A stretch of DNA of 64,000 nt from Thermodesulfobacteriota bacterium (GCA_034189135.1 JAXHVO010000014.1:1-64000), one strand, 5' to 3'; positions 17,124 through 26,294 are shown, counted from the first letter of the stretch. Translations and numbers: made by a program. Notes: generated by a model from the letters alone, not told the origin.

Positions 17124-17175
17124 GGAATCATTTTCAAGCAGGGTTTGTGAACTTTTGCTTTCAGGAGGAACGCTG

Positions 17176-18015
17176 GTGGAGATTAAAGAACCGGAAATCA
17201 AACGCGATGAGATTCTGATCCTTCAAAATGATCAATTCAACCCGAATAATGTTTGTATTGTCACCGGTTCGGGGACAGGAATCGGCAGAGCCACCGCCAT
17301 TGCCGCTGCGGCAAATAATTTAATGACCGTCGGTCTGGATATAAACGAAGAGGAGGGGAATAAAACTCAGAAAATGGCTCGCGATATGGGCGGGCAAATG
17401 ATTTTTATCAAAACGGACCTGACAAAGGATGAAGAACTAGAGCATGCTGTGGTCGAAGCCACCAAGCTGGGAGCGATTAAATATCTGGCCAATATCGCAG
17501 GCATTCAACACATCGATTCGGTCGACAATTTCCCCATGGAAAAATATGATCTGATGCAGCGACTCATGCTGCGGGCTCCGTTTTACCTTTCCAAGCTCAC
17601 CATCCCGCATATGAAAAAAAGCCAGGGCGGAAGTGGGGTAATTGGCCACATGGCATCAATCCATGCCCATATCTGCACGGTCAACAAACCGGTTTACAAT
17701 ATCACTAAGTTTGGTTTGAGGGCACTGGCGCAGTCCATCTCCGCAGAAGGTAACGGCAAGATCCGCTCGTTTACCATCAGTGCAGGATTTGTAAAAACGC
17801 CTTTGGCACTCAACCAGATACCGGCGCAAGCTACTCAGCGGGGTATTTCTCAGGAAGAAGTGGTCCGTGATGTGATGATGGGTAAATCGCAGATTAAAGA
17901 GATGATGTCGCCTATTCAGGTGGCGAACCTGTTTCTTTTTGGTTTTTCTGATTTTGCCAGCTATCTGGTCGGTGGGGATCTTCTCTTCGATGGCGGGGTT
18001 GTTTTAACCTATTAA
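17176..18015 (+). CDS. Short-chain dehydrogenase, 3-hydroxybutyrate dehydrogenase-like
   Basis: A 279-residue SDR with an N-terminal extension of about 25 residues before the cofactor motif TGSGTGIG (30-37), an acidic beta-2 end (LDINEEE) favouring NAD, and catalytic Ser161, Tyr174 and Lys178 (YNITK). NIAG replaces NNAG at 106-109. The fold details resemble D-3-hydroxybutyrate dehydrogenases, so a short hydroxy acid or hydroxyacyl substrate is plausible. A GTG start is chosen: AGGAGGA at 17163-17169 sits 6 bases before it, and the in-frame TTG at 17119 falls inside the sigma-54 promoter, upstream of the expected transcript start. Followed 174 bp later by a TRAP binding-protein gene. Confidence 0.85.
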   Translation: MEIKEPEIKRDEILILQNDQFNPNNVCIVTGSGTGIGRATAIAAAANNLMTVGLDINEEEGNKTQKMARDMGGQMIFIKTDLTKDEELEHAVVEATKLGAIKYLANIAGIQHIDSVDNFPMEKYDLMQRLMLRAPFYLSKLTIPHMKKSQGGSGVIGHMASIHAHICTVNKPVYNITKFGLRALAQSISAEGNGKIRSFTISAGFVKTPLALNQIPAQATQRGISQEEVVRDVMMGKSQIKEMMSPIQVANLFLFGFSDFASYLVGGDLLFDGGVVLTY

Positions 18016-18189
18016 TTTTAAATTTTTTAAACCAAAGGAGTGAGTTTCGGTGCGTGTAGATCAATACAGCGGGCGGATGAACTGTTAAATGGGCGATAAA
18101 TGTATGACAAAATTTCCCAGTTGATCCCCATTTCGTTTCAGCCGATAGAACCTGCATAAACTGTAACTAGCAAAAAGGAGGAAAAAATC

Positions 18190-19272
18190 ATGAAAAAAGT
18201 TGCACTTATTACAATGATCCTGTTCGCATTTGCGGCCGTTTTCAGCTTGTCCATGGGAACTGCGCTGGCGAAAGAAAAGAAGATTTTACTTAAAGTACCG
18301 ATGGCCTATCCCTCAAAGCTTCCGGGACTGGGCACCACCATTATCTGGATGGCGGAAAGAATTGAACTCCTCAGCAATAACACAATGAAAATTAAAATCT
18401 ATGAACCGGGCAAACTGATTCCCCCGTTTGAAATGCTCGATGCAGTTAATGCCGGCAAGGTCAACGCCTGTTACGGTGTTTCCGGATACTGGCAGGGTAA
18501 GTTTCCTGCAGCATCCTTTTTTACTGCGGTTCCTTTCGGACCGGAGGCCACCGAGTACATTGCATGGATTTACTACGGAAATGGGATGAAGCTCTGGCAA
18601 AAAATGTATGATGACGGCGGAATGAATGTCAAAGCACTGCTCTGTGGGGTGTTACCTCCGGAAACCTCTGGATGGTACGTTAAAGAAATCAAGAGTATTA
18701 AAGATTTTAAAGGGCTGCCGATTCGCTTTTTTGGGCTCGGTGGCAAGGCCCTTCAAAAATTGGGTGCGTCGGTTACCCAAATCCCGGGGGGCGAAATTTT
18801 TGCCGCTCTTGAGAAAAGGGCCATTGAAGGGTCCGAGTTTTCCATGCCCGCCATCGACACCAAGCTCGGGTTTTATAAAATTGCCAAATACAACTATTTT
18901 CCCGGCTGGCATCAGCAGGCCACCCTGTTCGAACTGCTGATCAACAAAGATGTCTGGAATTCGATGAGCGACAGACAGCGCATGCTCATTGAAGTGCTGT
19001 GCAAGGCCAGCACCCTGGACACCATGGCCTGGACCGAATCGATTCAGTACAAAGTCATGCTGGAGAACGAAACCAAACATGGGGTGAAGAACATGTACTG
19101 GTCAGATGACATGCTGGCCAAGTTCAACCAGGCCTGGCTGGACGTAGCAAAAGAATCTTCGGCCAAAGATGCCTTTTTCAAAGAGGTGTGGGATGACCTG
19201 CAGAAGTTTCGCGGTGAATACAAAATCTGGAAAGATTACGGATTTTTGCCCAGGCCCAAACCCGGCAAATAG
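18190..19272 (+). CDS. TRAP transporter substrate-binding protein (DctP family)
   Basis: A 360-residue periplasmic binding protein with a signal peptide of about 27 residues (cleavage after ALA). The DctP fold is indicated by the N-terminal LLKVPMAYPS, the conserved Arg in LPIRFFGLG and the ISSS/FSMPAID-type segment in the ligand-binding hinge. TRAP systems import carboxylates with sodium. It is followed by the small and large membrane subunits at 19426 and 19951. An AAAAAGGAGG site precedes the ATG. Ligand unknown; the sigma-54 context and acyl-CoA ligase downstream suggest an organic or keto acid. Confidence 0.9.
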   Translation: MKKVALITMILFAFAAVFSLSMGTALAKEKKILLKVPMAYPSKLPGLGTTIIWMAERIELLSNNTMKIKIYEPGKLIPPFEMLDAVNAGKVNACYGVSGYWQGKFPAASFFTAVPFGPEATEYIAWIYYGNGMKLWQKMYDDGGMNVKALLCGVLPPETSGWYVKEIKSIKDFKGLPIRFFGLGGKALQKLGASVTQIPGGEIFAALEKRAIEGSEFSMPAIDTKLGFYKIAKYNYFPGWHQQATLFELLINKDVWNSMSDRQRMLIEVLCKASTLDTMAWTESIQYKVMLENETKHGVKNMYWSDDMLAKFNQAWLDVAKESSAKDAFFKEVWDDLQKFRGEYKIWKDYGFLPRPKPGK

Positions 19273-19285
19273 TGATGCGGGATGA

Positions 19286-19393
19286 TCCGGAATAATTGCG
19301 GCAAAAGGCAGTAAACCTCCTCCCATTATTCCGGACGGCATTTAATAGACCCTCTCTAAATGAGACCCAGGTGGCATCGATACGGTGCCACCT
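19286..19393 (+). terminator. Two intercistronic stem-loops after dctP
   Basis: The gap between the binding-protein gene and the small permease gene contains two hairpins: an 11-bp inverted repeat (19286-19296 with 19325-19335, core TCCGGA), and a compact 11-bp stem with one G-U pair and a 3-base loop (19369-19379 with 19383-19393, AGGTGGCA/TGCCACCT core). The second ends 33 bp before the next ATG with only a weak U-tract. It probably protects the dctP part of the message or causes partial termination. Confidence 0.6.
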
Positions 19394-19425
19394 TATCTTC
19401 TACCACCCTTTATAGGGACATCGCC

Positions 19426-19947
19426 ATGAATAAAGAGACAAAAGAAACCCCAAACAGATTCAGTGACACCATTGATATCATTATCCGTCGCATTGGTCAT
19501 GTTTTGATGTGGGCCAATTGCATCGTCATTCTGCTTATTATTCTTCAGGTCATTTTACGATACGGGTTCGGCCACGGACTGGTGATTCTGGAAGAACTCC
19601 AGTGGCACTTTTATGCCGTGGGGTTTATGTTCGGTCTTTCCTATGCGGTCATGACCGATTCTCATGTGGGCATGGACCTGGTTTACGATAAAATTTCACC
19701 CAAGTGGCAATGCCGGTTGGATATTTTAGGCCTCCTGTTTCTATTGCTCCCCTTTGCAGCGATTCTCTGCTACCAGTGCCTTGATTTTGTCCATGAATCC
19801 TGGCGGCTCAACGAACGGTCGGTGGCACCCCAGGGATTGCCCTGGCGCTGGGCGATCAAGTCTGTTGTACCCATATCGTTTGCTCTGGTCGTGCTGGCTT
19901 CACTTTCAAGATTGGTCCGGACCCTATCAACCTTAAGGAGATTGTAG
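19426..19947 (+). CDS. TRAP transporter small permease (DctQ family)
   Basis: A 173-residue protein with four predicted membrane segments (first near residues 20-42, then about 52-72, 94-113 and 140-160), the DctQ pattern. The conserved ELQWHFY segment lies between helices 1 and 2. It pairs with the large subunit encoded 3 bp downstream. The ATG at 19426 is used; the frame is open upstream to 19360, but that part overlaps the intercistronic hairpin and is not protein-like. Confidence 0.87.
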   Translation: MNKETKETPNRFSDTIDIIIRRIGHVLMWANCIVILLIILQVILRYGFGHGLVILEELQWHFYAVGFMFGLSYAVMTDSHVGMDLVYDKISPKWQCRLDILGLLFLLLPFAAILCYQCLDFVHESWRLNERSVAPQGLPWRWAIKSVVPISFALVVLASLSRLVRTLSTLRRL

Positions 19948-19950
19948 CCC

Positions 19951-21336
19951 ATGGAGATCAGCGATTATCTGGTCATTTTTATGTTCGTTACATTTATTGC
20001 GCTGCTGTTTACCGGGTTCCCCATCGCGTGGGTTCTGGGCGGTACGGCAGTCATTTTTACCGGCGTCGGCATGCTGGCCGATATCTATCTGGACGCGTTT
20101 ACCGGAATTAACTACGTGGTATTTAGTATGAACGTCAATCGCGTGTATCGGTTCATGTACAACTGGGTTCTGATCGCCCTGCCGATGTTCATCTTTATGG
20201 GGCTGATGCTTGATCGATCGGGAATAGCCGAAAAAATGATGAAATCCATGCAGAACCTCTTTGGTAAAGTCCACGGCGGTCTTGCAGTAACGGTCTGTTT
20301 GATCGGAATTATTCTGGCAGCCTCCACCGGAATTGTAGGGGCTTCCGTCGTCCTGTTGGGACTGTTGACCATTCCGGCCATGATGAAGCAGGGGTATTCC
20401 AAAACTTTCGCAGTAGGCACCGTTGCCGGTTCCGGAACCCTGGGCATATTGATTCCGCCCAGCATTATGCTGGTGATCATGGCCGATCAACTTGCGCTTT
20501 CCGTTGGCGATCTTTTTATGGGCGCTGTGTTCCCGGGTTTGATACTCGGTATCCTTTATATTTCTTACATTCTTCTCGTCGGGCTGATTCGACCGAAAAC
20601 AGTTCCCCTGGATCCGGAACGAAAACCGATCAAGTTGCGCATGATTTGGGAGGCATTGAAAGATATACTGCCGGCGGGGCTTTTGATTCTTGCCGTTCTC
20701 GGCTCGATATTCGCCGGCGTCACCACACCTACGGAAGCCAGCGGTGTCGGTGCATTGGGAGCGATTATTCTGGCTGCTATAAACCGAAAATTTTCATGGA
20801 CCGTTTTAAAAGAGGTAACCGCCGCCTGTTTCAATACGACTGCTTATATTTACGGTATACTTATCGGCGCCACCGCGTTTGCCTTAGTGCTCCGAAGCCT
20901 GGGCGGGGATGAATTCATTGAATCTATCCTGACGGGACTGCCTTTTGGCCCATACGGGATCATGGCCTTTATCCTTTTCTGTGTGTTTCTCCTGGGTTTT
21001 TTCCTGGACTGGATCGAAATTACATTGATTATCCTGCCCTTGGTTGCACCGGTTATTGATGGCCTGGGGTTACCGATCAATGGTTATGGTGTGGTGGATA
21101 ATCCATCCCTGGTATGGTTCACCATCCTGATTGCGGTGACACTTCAAACCTCGTTTTTGTCACCGCCGGTCGGATTCGCTCTGTTTTACCTGAAAGGTAT
21201 TTGTCCTCCGGAAGTGACACTTGGAGATATATACAAGGGCGTGGTGCCCTTCATCATACTTCAGCTTATCGGTATGCTCCTAATTGCATACTGGCCCCAA
21301 CTGGTGACCTGGCTGCCTGCGATCGCTTATCGGTAA
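19951..21336 (+). CDS. TRAP transporter large permease (DctM family)
   Basis: A 461-residue, very hydrophobic membrane protein with about 12 helices. DctM/IT-superfamily hallmarks are FPIAWVLGG near the start, the AASTGIVGASVVLLGLL loop, GSGTLGILIPPS, and the C-terminal LQTSFLSPPVGFALFYLKG. It forms the sodium-coupled channel for substrate delivered by the DctP protein encoded at 18190. GGAG in AAGGAGATTG precedes the start. Confidence 0.92.
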   Translation: MEISDYLVIFMFVTFIALLFTGFPIAWVLGGTAVIFTGVGMLADIYLDAFTGINYVVFSMNVNRVYRFMYNWVLIALPMFIFMGLMLDRSGIAEKMMKSMQNLFGKVHGGLAVTVCLIGIILAASTGIVGASVVLLGLLTIPAMMKQGYSKTFAVGTVAGSGTLGILIPPSIMLVIMADQLALSVGDLFMGAVFPGLILGILYISYILLVGLIRPKTVPLDPERKPIKLRMIWEALKDILPAGLLILAVLGSIFAGVTTPTEASGVGALGAIILAAINRKFSWTVLKEVTAACFNTTAYIYGILIGATAFALVLRSLGGDEFIESILTGLPFGPYGIMAFILFCVFLLGFFLDWIEITLIILPLVAPVIDGLGLPINGYGVVDNPSLVWFTILIAVTLQTSFLSPPVGFALFYLKGICPPEVTLGDIYKGVVPFIILQLIGMLLIAYWPQLVTWLPAIAYR

Positions 21337-21403
21337 TTTGTTTAACCGGCAGCAATGGGCCTGTGAGAAGTCAATGGTAAAAATAATAAAAGAGGTAGAC
21401 GGT

Positions 21404-22639
21404 ATGATTCATAAAACTGTATATGTGCCAACTCTGATTGCTTTTTTGATTATAGGCAACTTCTTAATGGCAGGTGTATCGGCTGCGGAGCCATACCATT
21501 TGGGTGTTGCCCTTGGCCTTTCAGGGACCGGTGCGCCGTACTCCCAGGAGGCAGTTGAAGCCATTGAGGTTGCAGCCAATGAAATCAATACCCGGGGCGG
21601 TTTACTCGGACGATATCCGATTAAACTGTTCATTCGAGACACCCAAACTAATCCGCAAGTCGCCACCAAAGTGGTCACCAACCTGATAAAGACCAACCGA
21701 GTGAAGTGCATTATCGGAACGTACTCAAGCGCATGTGCCATGGCCATTAAACCGATCTGTCGCTCCAATCAAGTGCTGCATATCGCCACCATCAGCAATT
21801 CGGAAAGCATCAGCAAAATTGACTTCAGCCCCTACACCTATTCTGTGGTTCCAAACACTTACATGATGGCCAAGGGGGTGGTCATGGGAGTGGCGAAACT
21901 GGCCCGCGAAAAAGGGTGGAAGCGTTATGCCACCATTGCTTCTGATTATGCCTGGGGTCGCTCGAGTCAAAAAATCCAGGTGGAACTCCTGAAAACGTAT
22001 GCACCCAGCCTGGAACTGGTCGGAGAGTACTGGCCGCCTCTGGGACAGATTCAGTTCAATGCGTTTATTATTGCCATGATGGCGCAAAAGCCCGATTTTG
22101 TCTTGGGAACCATTGGCGGTGCCGATAATGCATACTGGATGCGGGATGCACGCGAATACCGTTTTTTCAAAAAGGTGGAATACCCTGGGAGTTTAATCAG
22201 TGTATCTGAGCTGATTCGGCAATCTCTGAGCATTCGTAGAGGGCGCTATGGGCGCTGCCGGGCACCCTTTTTTGCCCATTTAGATGTTCCCATGATGAAA
22301 AATTTTGTAGCGAACTATCTGGCAAAATACGACCGCCATCCCACGGACTGGGCGGCCATGTCCTATGACGGTGTATACGCCCTGAACCAGGGAATTAAAG
22401 CGGCCGGCAGTATAGAGAGCCAGAAAGTCGCGGAAGCCATGAAGGGCCTGACCATTGATACGACCCGGGGAAGGCTTTTTTTCAGGAAAATTGACAACCA
22501 GCTCAGCTGCTCTGCTTATTTTGGCCGGGTGGCGGATGATTCGGCATATGATTTTCCCATATACCAGGATCTGCAGGAATTGAAAGGGCCGGATATCTGG
22601 CGGCCGGAAGAAGAGATAATGGCTGCGCGCAAAAAATAG
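21404..22639 (+). CDS. Liv-type (branched-chain amino acid family) ABC substrate-binding protein, orphan
   Basis: A 411-residue periplasmic binding protein of the type 1 LivJ/LivK family. The signal peptide covers about 28 residues (cleavage near VSAAEP). The mature start GVALGLSGTGAPYSQE, the NTRGGLLGRYPIKL segment and CIIGTYSSACAM are typical of the family, whose members bind amino acids, aromatic acids, amides or other small organics. No Liv permease or ATPase is adjacent; it lies between a TRAP permease and a universal stress protein. AGAGGT before the ATG at 21404 favours that start over 21374. It could share the distant Liv system at 54602-59131, or serve a sensory role. Confidence 0.85.
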   Translation: MIHKTVYVPTLIAFLIIGNFLMAGVSAAEPYHLGVALGLSGTGAPYSQEAVEAIEVAANEINTRGGLLGRYPIKLFIRDTQTNPQVATKVVTNLIKTNRVKCIIGTYSSACAMAIKPICRSNQVLHIATISNSESISKIDFSPYTYSVVPNTYMMAKGVVMGVAKLAREKGWKRYATIASDYAWGRSSQKIQVELLKTYAPSLELVGEYWPPLGQIQFNAFIIAMMAQKPDFVLGTIGGADNAYWMRDAREYRFFKKVEYPGSLISVSELIRQSLSIRRGRYGRCRAPFFAHLDVPMMKNFVANYLAKYDRHPTDWAAMSYDGVYALNQGIKAAGSIESQKVAEAMKGLTIDTTRGRLFFRKIDNQLSCSAYFGRVADDSAYDFPIYQDLQELKGPDIWRPEEEIMAARKK

Positions 22640-22674
22640 AGATAAAAGATTGCGGCAGCGAAGAGAGAGGAATC

Positions 22675-23205
22675 ATGATACCTGAAATAAAAAATATACT
22701 GTTTACTACCGATCTGTCAAAAAATGCCAAAAACTCATTTTATTACGCCCTGTCCCTGTCCAGCCGGTATGATGCGAATATCATTCTGCTGCATGTCATG
22801 GAGGATTATTCATCTTCTACTCGAAGCGTTCATTTGGAAAGCTTTTTGGGAAAAGAAAGATGGGAAGAGCTTCAAAAAAGTCATGAGGATGAGGCGAGAC
22901 AGATCCTGATCGGAAAAAAAAGAGACAGTATAATCATCACCCAGGCCCTGGGAGAATTCTGCGAGTCGGCAAAAGCGGAAATGGACCAAACCAAAATCTC
23001 CACTGAGGACATTGTGGTTGCCAGAGGCAATACCGTAGATGAAATATTATCTCTCGCTAAACAAAAAAATTGCGATCTAATCGTCATGGGATACTATGTA
23101 CGTGGTAAACTGGGAGAAGCTTTTCTGGGAAGCACTGCCCGCAGGGTAATTCGGCGCAGTAAGATTCCGGTTTTGCTGGTGCGGCTTGATGAAAAAGAGG
23201 CTTGA
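22675..23205 (+). CDS. Universal stress protein, UspA family
   Basis: A 176-residue single-domain USP. The N-terminal ILFTTDLSKNAKNSFYYAL and the C-terminal nucleotide-binding loop GYYVRGKLGEAFLGSTARRV with a final IPVLLVR strand are diagnostic of the ATP-binding subgroup. It lies 35 bp after the orphan binding-protein gene (GAGAGAGG before the ATG) and 47 bp before the acyl-CoA ligase gene. USPs next to TRAP genes are common; some bind AMP or ATP to modulate transport, but the role here is not shown. Confidence 0.9.
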   Translation: MIPEIKNILFTTDLSKNAKNSFYYALSLSSRYDANIILLHVMEDYSSSTRSVHLESFLGKERWEELQKSHEDEARQILIGKKRDSIIITQALGEFCESAKAEMDQTKISTEDIVVARGNTVDEILSLAKQKNCDLIVMGYYVRGKLGEAFLGSTARRVIRRSKIPVLLVRLDEKEA

Positions 23206-23252
23206 CCCTGGTTTTTATCAATACAAACAATCATTAAAAAAAGGAGGAACTG

Positions 23253-24788
23253 TTGAACATCGGATCTATTTTTACCCGCCACGCCAAATACAGGCCTGAC
23301 CATACGGCCGTCATTTTCCAGAACCAAAGGATTTCTTATAGCCAGCATAATGAAAGCATCAATCGTTTGGCCAATGCCATGCTGCAAATGGGTGTTCAAA
23401 AAGGAACCAAAGTGGCAACCATTTTGCCAAACTGCATTGAGCTTCTGGAAATATACTGGGCTGCAGCAAAGATTGGTGCCGTCGTAGTACCGATGAGTAC
23501 ACTGCTGTTGGCAAATGCCTTGCGTTCGCTTCTCAACGATTCGGATGCCAAACTTATTATTACCAATACTGCTTTTGCGGATATATTAAATCAAATCAGA
23601 GAAGATTTGACCCACATTCCTGATGATCGGTATATCATAACCGATGCAACGGATGCCGATGGATATCATGATTATCATGCGATCAAAGCAGCTGCTGACA
23701 GCAAGGAGCCTCAGAGTGACGCAATCAGCGGAGATGATCTCTTCAATATCATGTACAGCAGCGGCACTACCGGACTTCCCAAAGGCATTGTCCATACCCA
23801 TGCCATCCGCATTGCTTATGGGACTTCCTTTGCAGCAGCTTTTCGGTTAAAACCTGAAAGCATTAACATGCATGCCGGCGCCATTGTCTTTAACGGTGCG
23901 TTTGTGGATCTGATGCCTACGGTTTTTCAAGGCGCCACCTATATACTTCTGCCCCAGTTTGATCCCGTTGAATACATAGAAACCATCGAAAAGGAAAAAG
24001 TAACCCACATCATGGTGGTTCCTGCTCAAATTATTGCCATCCTCAACGCTCCCAACTATGATCCTAAAAAATTAGAATCACTGGAAATGATTCTCACATT
24101 GGGTGCCCCCTTGCACATGGAGCACAAAGAGGCACTGACTCGTGATCTTCCGGGGCGGTTTTACGAACTCTATGGATTAACAGAAGGCTTCGTTACGGTT
24201 CTCGATAAGGAGGACTATTATAAAAAGCCTAAATCAGTGGGCGTTCCTCCTCCTCTGTTTGAAATGAAAATTGTCGATGAGCTGGATAGAGAGATTCCCT
24301 CCGGTAAAGTCGGAGAGATTTGCGGGAAAGGTCCGATTTTAATGCCTGGATACTATAAGCGAGATGATTTGACCCAAAAAGCGATCGTCAACGGATGGCT
24401 CCACTCCGGAGATCTCGGATATGTAGATGAAGACGGGTTCCTGTACTTGGTTGACCGCATAAAAGATATGATCATATCTGGTGGAGTCAACGTATACCCC
24501 AGAGACATAGAAGAGGTTATCGTTCAGCATCCTGCTGTGAGTGAAGTAGCGGTATTCGGTGTCCCCGATAAAAAATGGGGGGAGGTACCGGTGGCCACTG
24601 TGACATTGGTGCCGGGAGCCCATGCAACAGCTGAAGAACTGAAGGCATGGCTCAATGAACGTGTTGGAGCCAAATTCCAGCGTGTGGCTTACTTAAGTAT
24701 ACTGGACGAGTTTCCCAGAAATGTGGCTGGAAAAATTCTCAAACGTGAAATGCGTGATAACTATTCGAAAAACAATAAAAAGAAGTAA
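23253..24788 (+). CDS. AMP-forming acyl-CoA synthetase (ANL superfamily)
   Basis: A 511-residue adenylate-forming ligase. The P-loop is YSSGTTGLPKG, the A5 motif YGLTEG, the A7/A8 hinge HSGDLGYVDEDG and DRIKDMIISGG, and the C-terminal A10 lysine lies in GKILKRE. It activates a carboxylic acid to its CoA thioester with ATP. The start codon is TTG at 23253, with AAGGAGGAA at 23241-23249; no ATG lies near the N-terminal residues of the family. The length fits short/medium-chain or aromatic acyl-CoA ligases. It closes the co-directional block begun at 17176, so it probably activates the imported acid. Confidence 0.92.
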   Translation: MNIGSIFTRHAKYRPDHTAVIFQNQRISYSQHNESINRLANAMLQMGVQKGTKVATILPNCIELLEIYWAAAKIGAVVVPMSTLLLANALRSLLNDSDAKLIITNTAFADILNQIREDLTHIPDDRYIITDATDADGYHDYHAIKAAADSKEPQSDAISGDDLFNIMYSSGTTGLPKGIVHTHAIRIAYGTSFAAAFRLKPESINMHAGAIVFNGAFVDLMPTVFQGATYILLPQFDPVEYIETIEKEKVTHIMVVPAQIIAILNAPNYDPKKLESLEMILTLGAPLHMEHKEALTRDLPGRFYELYGLTEGFVTVLDKEDYYKKPKSVGVPPPLFEMKIVDELDREIPSGKVGEICGKGPILMPGYYKRDDLTQKAIVNGWLHSGDLGYVDEDGFLYLVDRIKDMIISGGVNVYPRDIEEVIVQHPAVSEVAVFGVPDKKWGEVPVATVTLVPGAHATAEELKAWLNERVGAKFQRVAYLSILDEFPRNVAGKILKREMRDNYSKNNKKK

Positions 24789-25293
24789 TACTATCGCATA
24801 TCTCTTATCATAGCCTTAGTCGTTGCTAAAAACCGTGCCAAAAGAGTTATAATAGAGTGAAGCGTACGTTCACCGAAAAAATGGAGATTGCCCGGCCAAT
24901 TCCCGAAACTTCATGACTTTTCCTTACTATCATTGATGTGCCTCCCTGAAAGGACAAAAATTCGTTTTGCAGGTCCGTAGCAAACAAAAAGTTTAGCAGC
25001 TGCCGGGATTGAATAATAACATGCTGTGCCATGATTGACGGAACGGTCCCTATCGCCACGTATTTCTTTTAGATCCTTTCAAATCGGATTTTTGTATGAG
25101 TTTGTGATTGCCTATCCCAGTACTGATAAAAAGTTAAATCCAAGACACCAAAAAAACTACCCAAGCTTTGATTGATAAAATTGATGGAAAGCGGTTTAGG
25201 TGAATTCATCCTTGACCGACGCCTTAAAACCATTTATTGTTTGTGGAACGCTATTCGACAAACTAATTTTACAGCTTTTCTTTTGAAAACCTC
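24789..25293. other. Long intergenic region, possibly decayed DNA
   Basis: 505 bp without a convincing gene. A 70-codon minus-strand frame (24847-25059) starts with GTG, has no ribosome-binding site and is not recognised. On the + strand about 25088-25175 is open but ends in stops and lacks a start. A palindromic GTGAA-GCGTACG-TTCAC stretch lies near 24857. No terminal repeats were found. It separates the sigma-54-linked block from the ThDP/BASS block and may be gene debris. Confidence 0.4.
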
Positions 25294-26124
25294 ATGTATC
25301 AAGATCTGAAAGGAAAAAATGCGCTGGTTGTCGGTTCCGGTAAAAAAACCGGGATTGGGTTTGGCATTGCCGAAAAACTGGCCGGGTGCGGGACAAACAT
25401 CATTATTGCCGACCTGGGAAACATTTCCCGAGATGACATTGATGTAAAAACCGCCCGCACAGGTGAGATGCAAAGCATTGCCAAAAGCCTTAAGGAAGAT
25501 TTTTCCGTTAAAACCCTTGCCGTATCGGTGGACATCACAAAGACAGATTCCATTGCACTGATGATGGAACAGATCCAAACCCATTTTTCCCAAATTGATA
25601 TTTTATGCAACAATGCGGGGGCGTCCATCGGAGTCCCCAATGCCATCCACACCTATGATGAGTCTGCCTGGATGAAGACCATCGACATTAATCTTCACGG
25701 CGTTTTCCGGGTAACGCGGGCTGTGCTTCCCATGATGATGGGACGCCCGGGCAGCATCATCAATTCCGCATCAAAGGCCGGAAAGGAAGCACCGTTATTT
25801 AACGGAGCCTATGCCGTGGCAAAAGCAGGCGTGATCATGATGACCAAGGTGCTGGCAAAAGAGCTGGCTGGAGCCGGTATAAGGGTAAATGCCATATGTC
25901 CCGGTGTGATTGATACGGACCTGACACGATGGCGCTTTGGCCTGGAAGCACAATTTTTTGAAAGCTCTATAAAAGAACGGGAAGAAGAGATGAAAAAAAC
26001 CATCCCACTGGGCCGCCTCGGCACCATTGATGAAGTCGCCAACCTGGTGGCTTTTCTCGCCTCCGAGCAGTCCTCATACATGACCGGACAGGCCGTCAAC
26101 ATTACCGGCGGCCAATTGATGTAA
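25294..26124 (+). CDS. Short-chain dehydrogenase/reductase
   Basis: A 276-residue classical SDR. The cofactor loop is the variant GSGKKTGIG (14-22) and the acidic beta-2 end IADLGN favours NAD(H). NNAG is at 106-109, and the catalytic residues are Ser160 or Ser158, Tyr173 and Lys177 (YAVAK). The C-terminal SSYMTGQAVNITGG is a normal SDR ending. No clear Shine-Dalgarno is seen before the ATG. The substrate is unknown; it precedes a ThDP enzyme by 170 bp and may act on a hydroxyketone or secondary alcohol. Confidence 0.84.
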   Translation: MYQDLKGKNALVVGSGKKTGIGFGIAEKLAGCGTNIIIADLGNISRDDIDVKTARTGEMQSIAKSLKEDFSVKTLAVSVDITKTDSIALMMEQIQTHFSQIDILCNNAGASIGVPNAIHTYDESAWMKTIDINLHGVFRVTRAVLPMMMGRPGSIINSASKAGKEAPLFNGAYAVAKAGVIMMTKVLAKELAGAGIRVNAICPGVIDTDLTRWRFGLEAQFFESSIKEREEEMKKTIPLGRLGTIDEVANLVAFLASEQSSYMTGQAVNITGGQLM

Positions 26125-26173
26125 ATCGAGACCATAGGCCGATTTAGATATCCTTTTTTTAACTATATCAACT

Positions 26174-26217
26174 TTGGTACCCCTATTTTGCTGGAAAAGA
26201 CACCCTGACGGTACCAA
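26174..26217. promoter_or_regulatory. Inverted repeat upstream of the ThDP-enzyme gene
   Basis: TTGGTACC at 26174-26181 and GGTACCAA at 26210-26217 are exact inverse copies with a 28-base spacer; each half contains the self-complementary GGTACC. They lie 78-121 bp before the ThDP-enzyme start. This could be a repressor operator or a weak terminator for the preceding SDR gene. Confidence 0.3.
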
Positions 26218-26294
26218 GCATAAAAAATCAGAGCCAAATCAACTACTTATAAATCCAAATCACGGAAAACCGTAATTAATTAACGGGAGGTCTT

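Noticed and set aside
18050-18088. A 12-codon leader peptide with AAAGGAG before a GTG, between the SDR and dctP genes
   Set aside because: Too short and without codon pattern or a paired attenuator hairpin; chance is likely.
24847-25059. A 70-codon minus-strand gene
   Set aside because: GTG start without ribosome-binding site, isolated and unrecognised.
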